A stretch of DNA of 43,314 nt from Bacteroidota bacterium. Its GTDB lineage: Bacteria; Bacteroidota; Rhodothermia; Rhodothermales; JANQRZ01. This document shows positions 17,025-23,931 of the stretch, one piece after another. Numbering within the stretch: position 1 is the first letter of the stretch; each line of letters starts with the position of its first letter. The notes beneath the pieces are model-generated. The model had not been told where the DNA came from. It ran no database searches and saw only the letters and a list, made by a program, of their open reading frames with translations. The position numbers and the translations under genes were made by a program. The stretch lies in contig JBCDKT010000033.1 of assembly GCA_038746285.1 (NCBI GenBank), positions 1-43,314 on the forward strand, written 5' to 3'.

Positions 17025-18992
17025 TTGAGTCGGTGGCTTCTGACGCTCACTCTTGGCTTGCTCGCTGGCTGCGGCCGCACCGTGCCCGTCGAAGTCCTCG
17101 ACGTCGAGGTCGAAGTCCTCGACGTCGAGGCGGAGCCAGACACGGTCGTCCTGGCGATGATGGCCGACGGGCCAATGACGGTCACCCGCACGGCGGACAC
17201 GCGCGCCGCGGACAACGTGCCTAGCTGGGCCGCCGACGCGGTCTTCTACCAGCTCTTCCCCGAGCGCTTCCGCAACGGCGACCCGTCGAACGACCCGACC
17301 CGCGAATCGCTGGAGACGCCCATCGACCGGGTGCGCAAGGACTGGGCGCTCACGCCGTGGACCGGCGACTGGTACGCCCGCGCGGGCTGGGAGGCCGAGA
17401 CCGGCGACGACTTCTACGAGAACGGCGTCTTCGACCGGCGCTACGGCGGCGACCTCCAGGGCGTGATCGACAAGCTCGACTACCTCGCCGACCTCGGGAT
17501 CAACACGATCTACTTCAACCCGGTCTTCTACGCCCGCTCGCTCCACAAGTACGACGGCAACACCTTTCACCACGTCGACCCCCACTTCGGGCCCGACCCC
17601 GAGGGCGACTTCGCGCTCATGGCGACCGAGACGAGCGACCCGGCGACGTGGCACACGACCGCCGCCGATCAGCTCTTCTTCGACATGCTCGGCGAGGCCC
17701 ACGCGCGCGGCATCCGCGTCGTCATCGACGGCGTGTGGAACCACACCGGGCGCGACTTCTTCGCCTTCCGGGACCTCCGCCGCGAGCAGGCCGCCTCGCC
17801 CTACGCCGACTGGTACATCGTCGAGGCCTTCGACGACCCGGCGACGGACGAGAACGAGTTCACCTACGAGGGCTGGTGGGGCTTCGAAACGCTCCCCGTC
17901 TTCGCCGACACCGACGACGGCACCGACCTCCACCCCGGCCCGAAGCAGTACGTCTTCGACGCGACCGCCCGCTGGATGGACCCCAACGGCGACGGCGACC
18001 CCTCGGACGGCATCGACGGCTGGCGGCTCGACGTGGCAAACGAGGTCCCCGTTCCGTTCTGGACCGACTGGAACGCGCACGTCCGCTCGCTCAACCCCGA
18101 AGCCTACACCATCACCGAAATCTGGGAGGAAGCGGGCGACTTCATCCGCGAGGGCGGCTTCTCGGCCACGATGAACTACCACGGCTTCGCCTACCCCGTC
18201 AAAGGCTTCCTGGTCGACGGCACGCTCGCCCCCTCCGACTTCGCCGACGACCTCAACACCCGGCGCGCGCACTACCCCGAGCCCGTCCAGCAGGCACTCC
18301 AGAACCTCGTCGACTCCCACGACACCGACCGCATCGCCTCGATGACCGTCAACGCAGGCCGGTTCGACTACGAGGCACCCGACCGGTTCGACTACGACTG
18401 GGGCGGGCGCGTCTCGCCGCGCGGCGGGCTGGACTACGACGTCCGCGCCCCGAACGACGCCGAGCGCGACCTCCAGCGGCTCGTTGCGCTCATGCAGATG
18501 ACCTACGTCGGCGCGCCGATGGTCTACTACGGCACCGAGGCCGGGATGTGGGGCGGCGACGATCCCGACGACCGCAAGCCGATGGTCTGGGCCGACCTGG
18601 CCTACGACGACGAGTGCGCCGACCCGCTCGCCCGCGAGCGCGCCTGCGATCCCGTAGCGTTCGACGCCGACCTGTTCGCCTTCTACCGAGACGTGATCGC
18701 GCTTCGCAACGAGCGCGAAGCGCTCCGCCGAGGCGACTTCGAGGTGCTGCTCGCCGACGACGAGCGCGAGGTGCTGGCCTTCGCCCGGACGCTGGGCGAC
18801 GAGCAGCACCTCGCGGTGTTGAACCGCAGCGACGAGGCCCACAGCCTTTCCCTCGACAAGCCGATGGCGGGATCGTACCGCCGCGTCTTCGCCACCACCG
18901 ACGGGCCGCTGCGCGTGCAGGAAGACGAGACGGGCCTGATGCTCGAACTCCCGGCGCGTACCGGCGTCGTCCTCAGCCGCGAGGAGGGGTAA
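17025..18992 (+). CDS. Lipoprotein GH13 amylase (neopullulanase/cyclomaltodextrinase-like)
   Basis: A 655-residue protein from TTG 17025. The leader MSRWLLTLTLGLLAGC carries a lipobox with Cys16, and AGAGGT lies upstream. An ATG at 16908 would add 39 residues translated from a REP palindrome, so it is rejected. A linker duplication (VEVLDVE twice) precedes the catalytic domain, which starts at about WAADAVFYQLFPERFRNGD. GH13 residues: region I VVIDGVWNH; region II GWRLDVANE (Asp336); region III ITEIWEEA (Glu365); region IV LVDSHDTDR (Asp433). It should be a lipid-anchored periplasmic or surface enzyme that trims malto-oligosaccharides before ABC uptake. Its stop codon overlaps the next start by one base, showing translational coupling to the solute-binding protein. 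It has no T9SS domain, unlike the preceding amylase. Confidence 0.87.
   Translation: MSRWLLTLTLGLLAGCGRTVPVEVLDVEVEVLDVEAEPDTVVLAMMADGPMTVTRTADTRAADNVPSWAADAVFYQLFPERFRNGDPSNDPTRESLETPIDRVRKDWALTPWTGDWYARAGWEAETGDDFYENGVFDRRYGGDLQGVIDKLDYLADLGINTIYFNPVFYARSLHKYDGNTFHHVDPHFGPDPEGDFALMATETSDPATWHTTAADQLFFDMLGEAHARGIRVVIDGVWNHTGRDFFAFRDLRREQAASPYADWYIVEAFDDPATDENEFTYEGWWGFETLPVFADTDDGTDLHPGPKQYVFDATARWMDPNGDGDPSDGIDGWRLDVANEVPVPFWTDWNAHVRSLNPEAYTITEIWEEAGDFIREGGFSATMNYHGFAYPVKGFLVDGTLAPSDFADDLNTRRAHYPEPVQQALQNLVDSHDTDRIASMTVNAGRFDYEAPDRFDYDWGGRVSPRGGLDYDVRAPNDAERDLQRLVALMQMTYVGAPMVYYGTEAGMWGGDDPDDRKPMVWADLAYDDECADPLARERACDPVAFDADLFAFYRDVIALRNEREALRRGDFEVLLADDEREVLAFARTLGDEQHLAVLNRSDEAHSLSLDKPMAGSYRRVFATTDGPLRVQEDETGLMLELPARTGVVLSREEG
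17088..17129 (+). repeat. 21-bp exact tandem duplication in the lipoprotein linker
   Basis: 17088-17108 is repeated exactly at 17109-17129, doubling a VEVLDVE heptapeptide in the linker right after the lipidated cysteine. It is in frame and harmless to the fold, and looks like a recent slippage duplication. Confidence 0.9.
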
Positions 18993-20299
18993 TGGTCGGC
19001 CCTGGTGTCCATACCAACCGACGGCGTAGGGGCGCAGCATGCTGCGCCCCTACCGGATGGTGCGGCGTATTTGTGCTAGCTCTCATTCTGATCCTAGCGG
19101 CAGGGTGCGGACCCGAGGACACGCGGACGCAGCTTCGCATCTGGCACCAGAAGACCGGAGCCGAGCGCGACTTCTTCAACGAACGCATCGCCGACTACAA
19201 CGCGGCCCACCCCGGCCTCAACGTCGAGGCCCTCTACCGCGAGACCGAAGAGCTGCGCCGCCTCTTCGTCGTCGGCTCGGTCGGCGGGCAGGGGCCGGAC
19301 CTGATCTTCGGGCCGGCGGACAACGTCGGCATCCTCGCCCTCACCGAGACCATCAGGCCGCTGGGCGAAGTGCTGCCCGACAGCATCCTCGCCCGGTTCA
19401 CCGACGAGGGCGTCGTCCGGTGGTCGCCTGACGCCTCGGGCGAGGGCACGCCCTGGCTCCTCGCCGACCAGATCGGCAACCACCTCGTCCTCGTCCACAA
19501 CAAGGCGCTCCTCCCCGAGCCGCCCGCGACGATGGACGAGTACGTCGAGATGCTCCAGGCCAGCACGGTCGACGAGGACGGCGACGGGCGGCCCGACACC
19601 TATGGGCTGACGTGGAACTACCGCGAGCCGTTCTTCTTCATCCCCTTCCTCACCGGCTTCGGCGGGTGGGTGATGGACGAGGACGGCACCCCGACGCTCG
19701 ACAACGAGGCCACCGTCCGCGCCATCCGCTTCGTGCTCGACCTCCGCGACCGCTACCAGGTGATTCCGGGCGAGAGCGACTACGAGGTCTCCGAGACGCT
19801 CTTCAAGGAGGGCCGCGCCGCGAGCATCATCAACGGCCCCTGGGCCTGGGCCGGCTACGGCGACTCCGGGGTCGACTACGGCATCGCCCCGCTCCCGCTC
19901 GTGACTGAGACCGGTGCCTGGGCCGCCCCGATGATCGCGGCCAAAGGCTACTCGGTCAACGCCAACGTCCCGGACGCAAAGCTGCCCGTCGTGCGCGACC
20001 TGCTGCTCTACCTCACCGGTACCGAGGTGCAACGGGCGATGGCCGAGGAGCTTGCTACGATCCCGACGCTCCGCACCGTCCGCAACAGCAACGCCGTAGC
20101 GAACAACCCCGAGCTTCAGGCCTCGCTCGCTGCCGCCGAGAAAGGCCGGGCGATGCCGATTGCGCCGCAGATGCGCCAGGTGTGGGACGGGATGCGCGGC
20201 CCCTACCAGCTCGTGATGAACGGGGCCGTGACGCCCGAAGAGGGCGCGCGGCTGATGCAGGAGAACGTCGAAAAACTCATCGCCGACACGTTTTTGTAG
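18992..20299 (+). CDS. Malto-oligosaccharide ABC transporter, solute-binding lipoprotein (MalE-like)
   Basis: A 435-residue extracellular solute-binding protein. Start at ATG 18992, which overlaps the preceding TAA by one base and follows GAGGAGG at 18981-18987. The leader has an RRRR n-region, a hydrophobic core VFVLALILILAAGC and a lipobox Cys39, then the mature domain (LRIWHQKTGAERDFFNERIADY). The family-typical segments TYGLTWNYREPFFFIPFLTGFGG and GRAASIINGPWAW are visible. Part of the n-region is encoded by a perfect 28-bp palindrome. A GTG at 19073 would give a leader with no positive charge and is less likely. It delivers maltose or maltodextrin to the two permeases encoded downstream. 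Confidence 0.88.
   Translation: MVGPGVHTNRRRRGAACCAPTGWCGVFVLALILILAAGCGPEDTRTQLRIWHQKTGAERDFFNERIADYNAAHPGLNVEALYRETEELRRLFVVGSVGGQGPDLIFGPADNVGILALTETIRPLGEVLPDSILARFTDEGVVRWSPDASGEGTPWLLADQIGNHLVLVHNKALLPEPPATMDEYVEMLQASTVDEDGDGRPDTYGLTWNYREPFFFIPFLTGFGGWVMDEDGTPTLDNEATVRAIRFVLDLRDRYQVIPGESDYEVSETLFKEGRAASIINGPWAWAGYGDSGVDYGIAPLPLVTETGAWAAPMIAAKGYSVNANVPDAKLPVVRDLLLYLTGTEVQRAMAEELATIPTLRTVRNSNAVANNPELQASLAAAEKGRAMPIAPQMRQVWDGMRGPYQLVMNGAVTPEEGARLMQENVEKLIADTFL
19026..19053. repeat. Perfect 28-bp palindrome inside the malE signal-peptide region
   Basis: The half-site GTAGGGGCGCAGCA is followed at once by its exact reverse complement. It is translated as RRRGAACCAPT within the signal-peptide n-region. 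A relative with the core GGGCGAGGC/GCCTCGCCC is at 37519-37538, so this looks like a dispersed palindromic family. Confidence 0.9.
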
Positions 20300-20303
20300 G
20301 CAT

Positions 20304-20406
20304 GGAAGAGAGGACGAACGGAAGAGCGGAACAGGGTGCTTCGTACCGAGCACCGTCATGTGCGCGTGCCTTCTTCCGCTCTTTCCCGCTTTCGCTCTTC
20401 CGCTCC
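20304..20406. repeat. Inverted purine/pyrimidine element between malE and malF
   Basis: A purine-rich left arm (20304-20335, with GGAAGAGCG) and a pyrimidine-rich right arm (20369-20406, with CGCTCTTCC at 20393-20401) flank a 33-bp core. The arms can pair as a hairpin in the transcript. It fills nearly the whole gap between the binding-protein and first permease genes. Confidence 0.75.
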
Positions 20407-20413
20407 TGAACTC

Positions 20414-21376
20414 ATGCTCGAAGCGAAACCCATAACAGCCGGACTAGAGGTGCAGGAGCGCGCCGCGGAAGACGCTGCGCCCGTCAAGACGCGGGAAGCG
20501 CGGCAGCGGACCTTCTTCCTCTGGGGCCTCCTCGGGCCGACGGTCCTGATCGTCCTCGCGGTCGTGGCGTACCCGTTCGTCTACAACGTGGTGCTGTCGC
20601 TCTCGAACATGAACATCGTCCACATCCGCGACTGGGAGGTGATCGGGCTCCAGCAGTACGCCTCGGTGCTCGCCGAACCGGCGGTGTGGGCGGTGTTCTT
20701 CAAGACGGTTGTCTGGACGCTCGTCAACATCGTCTTCCACGTCGGCCTTGGGGTGTGGCTGGCGGTGATCTTGAACAAGGCGTTCATCGTCGGCAAGCCC
20801 GCGTGGCGGGTGCTGCTGATTCTGCCGTGGGCGCTGCCGCAGTACATCACGGCGCTGACGTGGCGCGGCATGTTCAACTACGAGTACGGCGCGGTCAACC
20901 TCATTGCAGGCGTCTTCGGTGCCGAGCCGGTGGCGTGGCTGACGAGCCCGCTTGAGGCGTTCGTAGCGGTTATCCTTACCAACATCTGGCTCGGCTTCCC
21001 GTTCATGATGGTCGTCGCGCTCGGCGGCTTGCAGTCGATTCCGGGCGAGCTCTACGAGGCGGCCGACGTAGACGGGGCGAGCGAGTGGACTAAGTTCTGG
21101 CAGATCACGGCCCCCCTCCTCCGGCCCGTGATGATCCCCGCGATCACGCTCGGCATCGTGTGGACGTTCAACAACATCAACGTCGTCTGGCTGGTCTCCA
21201 ACGGCGGCGAGCCGAACGACCAGACCCACATCCTCGTCAGCTACGTCTACGAGGCGGCGTTCTCGATGTACCGCTTCGGCTGGGCGGCGGCGCTCTCGAT
21301 GGTCATCTTCGGCATCCTGTTTCTCTTCACCCAAGTCTTCCTCAAGAGGACGAACGCGACGGAAGCCGCCTACTAG
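20414..21376 (+). CDS. Maltodextrin ABC transporter permease (MalF-like)
   Basis: A 320-residue inner-membrane protein with six predicted hydrophobic helices, the first at VLIVLAVVAYPFVYNVVL. The permease EAA loop that docks the ATPase is EAADVDGASEWTKFWQITAP. It lacks the large periplasmic P2 loop of E. coli MalF, as in most sugar permeases of this family. Start at ATG 20414; an earlier in-frame ATG at 20336 would read through the inverted repeat. The partner permease gene follows but is separated by a four-helix-bundle gene, an unusual interruption. Confidence 0.9.
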   Translation: MLEAKPITAGLEVQERAAEDAAPVKTREARQRTFFLWGLLGPTVLIVLAVVAYPFVYNVVLSLSNMNIVHIRDWEVIGLQQYASVLAEPAVWAVFFKTVVWTLVNIVFHVGLGVWLAVILNKAFIVGKPAWRVLLILPWALPQYITALTWRGMFNYEYGAVNLIAGVFGAEPVAWLTSPLEAFVAVILTNIWLGFPFMMVVALGGLQSIPGELYEAADVDGASEWTKFWQITAPLLRPVMIPAITLGIVWTFNNINVVWLVSNGGEPNDQTHILVSYVYEAAFSMYRFGWAAALSMVIFGILFLFTQVFLKRTNATEAAY

Positions 21377-21400
21377 AAGATAGAGAATGGAGGATCGAAG
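21377..21400. repeat. Left inverted-repeat arm of the four-helix-bundle element
   Basis: The purine-rich sequence ATAGAGAATGGAGGAT begins right after the malF stop codon and runs into the start codon of the four-helix-bundle gene. Its complement, with small insertions, lies after that gene at 21790-21830. The same words recur in the gene-less element between malG and malK. Confidence 0.65.
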
Positions 21401-21787
21401 ATGGCAACGATTAAGAGCTTCCGAGACCTTGATGTTTACAGGATGAGTCTGCGGCAGGCAAGAGCGATTTTTGACGCAACGAAGGCGTTCCCGTCCGAGG
21501 AGAGGTATTCGCTGACCGATCAGATCCGCCGCTCGTCGCGGGCGGTCGGGGCGATGCTGGCCGAGGCGTGGGCGCGGCGGCGGTATCCGGCGGCGTTCGT
21601 GAACAAGATCAACGAAGCGCTCGGCGAGGCAATGGAGACGCAGGCGTGGCTCGACCACGCGCGCCTGTGCAGTTATCTCGACGACGAGCAGTATCACGAC
21701 CTGGACGACGCGTGGCAGCGGATCGGAGGCAAGCTTCGCCGCATGGAACAGCGCGCCGACACCTTCTGCACCCCAACGGTGAAGTGA
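21401..21787 (+). CDS. Four-helix-bundle protein, 23S rRNA intervening-sequence-protein (IVP/S23) family
   Basis: A 128-residue all-helical protein. MATIKSFRDLDVYRMSLRQARAIFD, then SLTDQIRRSSRAVGAMLAEAWAR and AMETQAWLDHARLC are the signature segments of the S23/TIGR02436 four-helix-bundle family (also related to Avd accessory proteins of diversity-generating retroelements). The biochemical role of the stand-alone family is unknown; some members are encoded inside 23S rRNA intervening sequences. It has nothing to do with maltose transport but sits between the two permease genes. It is flanked by imperfect inverted repeats, and its first 80 bases look less GC-rich than the neighbours. All this suggests it arrived as a small mobile cassette. 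The reading frame is intact. Confidence 0.87.
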   Translation: MATIKSFRDLDVYRMSLRQARAIFDATKAFPSEERYSLTDQIRRSSRAVGAMLAEAWARRRYPAAFVNKINEALGEAMETQAWLDHARLCSYLDDEQYHDLDDAWQRIGGKLRRMEQRADTFCTPTVK

Positions 21788-21789
21788 CT

Positions 21790-21830
21790 CATCCATCCTC
21801 CATATTCAACCCTCTATCATCCGTCCTTCC
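21790..21830. repeat. Right inverted-repeat arm of the four-helix-bundle element
   Basis: Pyrimidine-rich; ATCCATCCTCCATATTC and CCCTCTATCATCC are the complements of the left-arm words GAATGGAGGAT and GATAGAG. It ends exactly at the GTG start of the second permease gene. Confidence 0.65.
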
Positions 21831-22673
21831 GTGAGCACCCGCGCCCGCAATAACCTCGGCGGCATGGTCTGGGCCTACGCGGTCCTCGCCGTCTTCGCGT
21901 TCGTCTCGGTCTACCCGATCACGCGCATCATCACGGTCAGCCTCCGTCCCGGTGACCGGCTGCTCTCGACGTCCCTCGAGTTCATCCCCGACGGCGCGAC
22001 GCTCGACAACTACCGCACCCTCCTCTTCGAGACGCCGTTTCTGCGGTGGCTCTTCAACTCGATGCTGGTCTCGGTCGTCGTCACCATCACCGGCGTCGCC
22101 CTCGCCTCGACGGCGGGGTATGCGCTCAGCCGGTACAAATTCCGGGGCCGCAACTCGATGCTCGGCGGGCTGCTCATCACGCAGATGTTTCCGGCGACGA
22201 TGCTGCTGCTCCCGCTCTACGTCGTGCTGATCAACCTCAAGCTGCTCGACTCCTACCTCGGCCTCGTCGTCATCTATTCGGCGACGGCGCTGCCGTTTTG
22301 CGTGTGGCAGATGAAGGGGTACTACGACACGATCCCGCCCGCACTCGAAGAGGCCGCGCGGATCGACGGGTGCACGCCGTGGCAGGCGTTCTACCGGGTA
22401 ATCTTCCCGCTCGCCGCCCCCGCGCTCGTCATCACCGCCCTGTTCTCGTTCATGACGGCGTGGAATGAGTACGTCGTGGCGAACGTGGTGCTGCAGGACA
22501 CGGCGATGTTCACGCTCCCGCTCGGGCTGAAGATGTTCCAGAACGACATGTCGACGCAGTGGGGGCTCTACGCCGCCGGGGCGCTCTTGGTCTCGATCCC
22601 GGTCGTCGGCCTCTTCCTCGTCCTCAGCCGGTACCTTATCTCGGGCCTCACGCTCGGGGCCGTTAAGGGGTAG
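21831..22673 (+). CDS. Maltodextrin ABC transporter permease (MalG-like)
   Basis: A 280-residue inner-membrane protein starting at GTG 21831 (MSTRARNNLGGMVWAYAVLA). It has six predicted helices and the EAA loop EEAARIDGCTPWQAFYRVIFP. The C-terminal hydrophobic segment VVGLFLVLSRYLISG-LTLGAVKG is typical of MalG/CUT1 permeases. It forms the channel with the MalF-like subunit. The GTG abuts the right arm of the four-helix-bundle element, so the native leader sequence for this gene may have been displaced. Confidence 0.9.
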   Translation: MSTRARNNLGGMVWAYAVLAVFAFVSVYPITRIITVSLRPGDRLLSTSLEFIPDGATLDNYRTLLFETPFLRWLFNSMLVSVVVTITGVALASTAGYALSRYKFRGRNSMLGGLLITQMFPATMLLLPLYVVLINLKLLDSYLGLVVIYSATALPFCVWQMKGYYDTIPPALEEAARIDGCTPWQAFYRVIFPLAAPALVITALFSFMTAWNEYVVANVVLQDTAMFTLPLGLKMFQNDMSTQWGLYAAGALLVSIPVVGLFLVLSRYLISGLTLGAVKG

Positions 22674-22752
22674 AGGATAGAGAATAGAAGATGGAGAATA
22701 GCGCGGCAATCCCAACTGGAACAGCCATCCTCTATCGTCCATCCTCCATTCC
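22674..22752. repeat. Gene-less purine/pyrimidine inverted-repeat element between malG and malK
   Basis: The left arm 22674-22700 (GGATAGAGAATAGAAGATGG) and right arm 22725-22752 (CATCCTCTATCGTCCATCC) are near-complements around a 24-bp core. The words are the same as those flanking the four-helix-bundle gene, so it looks like an empty or miniature version of that cassette. Confidence 0.75.
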
Positions 22753-22786
22753 CCGCGTGCTCCACTAAGACATCGACACGAACGAC

Positions 22787-23908
22787 ATGGCTAGAGTCCG
22801 ACTCGACACCGTCCGCAAGGTCTACCCCAACGGCTACGAGGCCGTCCACGGCGCGTCGTTCGAGGTGCGGGACGGCGAGTTCGTCGTCTTCGTCGGGCCC
22901 TCCGGCTGCGGCAAGTCGACGCTGCTCCGGATGATCGCGGGGCTGGAGGAGATCACGAGCGGGACGCTCACGATCGGCGACCGGGCGGTGAACGACCTCC
23001 CGCCGAAGGACCGCGACGTGGCGATGGTCTTCCAGAACTACGCCCTCTACCCGCACCTCACGGTCTACGACAACATGGCCTTCGGGCTGAAGATCCGCAA
23101 GTTCCCGAAGTCCGAGATCGACGACCGCGTCCGCGAGGCGGCCCGCATCCTCGGCGTGGACCAGGTGCTCGACCGCAAGCCGAAGCTGCTCTCGGGCGGG
23201 CAGCGGCAGCGCGTCGCTGTCGGCCGCGCGATCGTCCGCAAGCCCGAGGTGTTCCTCTTCGACGAGCCGCTCTCGAACCTCGACGCCAAGCTGCGGGTCC
23301 AGATGCGGACCGAGATCTCGCGCCTCCATAGCCAGCTCGGCGCGACGATGATCTACGTCACCCACGACCAGGTCGAGGCGATGACGATGGGCGACCGGAT
23401 CGTGGTGCTTAAAGACGGCGAGGTGCAGCAGATCGACACGCCGCTGCGCCTCTACAACCGCCCCGCCAACCAGTTCGTCGCAGGCTTTATCGGCAGCCCC
23501 GCCATGAACTTCCTCTCCGGCCGCATCGAAGGAGCGGGCGACGCGCTGTCGTTCGTTGCCGACGAGACGGGGCTGTCGGTCCCGCTCGGCGCGGCTGACG
23601 CGGCGCGACTGCAGTCGCATGCGGGCACGGTCACGCTCGGCATCCGCCCAGAAGACCTCTACGCCGCCGAAGCCCCCGCCGGGGCCGCTTCGAGCCGGTG
23701 GACCCTCGACGTGGTCGAGCCGATGGGGAACGAGATCGTGCTCTACGTCCACAGCGGCCCGCACACGGCCGTCGCCCGCGTCGCCCCGCAGCCGGTCCCC
23801 GAGCCGGGGTCCGAGATCGGCCTCGCGCTCGACGCGGGCAAGCTGCACTTCTTCGACCGCGAGACCGAGCGCGCCCTCACCGAGACCGAACCCGTCGCGA
23901 CGGCCTGA
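22787..23908 (+). CDS. Sugar ABC transporter ATP-binding protein (MalK/UgpC-like)
   Basis: A 373-residue protein, the usual length for MalK-type ATPases. It has Walker A GPSGCGKST (residues 37-45), Q-loop MVFQNYALYPHL, signature LSGGQRQR (about 135), Walker B VFLFDEPLSNLD and the H-loop YVTHDQVEAMTMGDR. The remainder, from about residue 240, is a TOBE/OB regulatory region (TLGIRPEDLYAAE). It energises the MalFG-like permeases from the cytoplasm. MalK-type proteins may serve several CUT1 importers, so sharing with other operons is possible. The alpha-glucosidase gene starts 23 bases downstream. Confidence 0.93.
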   Translation: MARVRLDTVRKVYPNGYEAVHGASFEVRDGEFVVFVGPSGCGKSTLLRMIAGLEEITSGTLTIGDRAVNDLPPKDRDVAMVFQNYALYPHLTVYDNMAFGLKIRKFPKSEIDDRVREAARILGVDQVLDRKPKLLSGGQRQRVAVGRAIVRKPEVFLFDEPLSNLDAKLRVQMRTEISRLHSQLGATMIYVTHDQVEAMTMGDRIVVLKDGEVQQIDTPLRLYNRPANQFVAGFIGSPAMNFLSGRIEGAGDALSFVADETGLSVPLGAADAARLQSHAGTVTLGIRPEDLYAAEAPAGAASSRWTLDVVEPMGNEIVLYVHSGPHTAVARVAPQPVPEPGSEIGLALDAGKLHFFDRETERALTETEPVATA

Positions 23909-23931
23909 ACTCTTCTTACGAACGCGTTTCG

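Noticed and set aside
16551-19040. Minus-strand open frame of 829 codons
   Set aside because: Antisense to two GH13 genes and passes through the REP element; no recognisable domain.
21401-21787. Diversity-generating retroelement
   Set aside because: The IVP-family protein resembles Avd, but no reverse transcriptase or template/variable repeat pair was found in the window.
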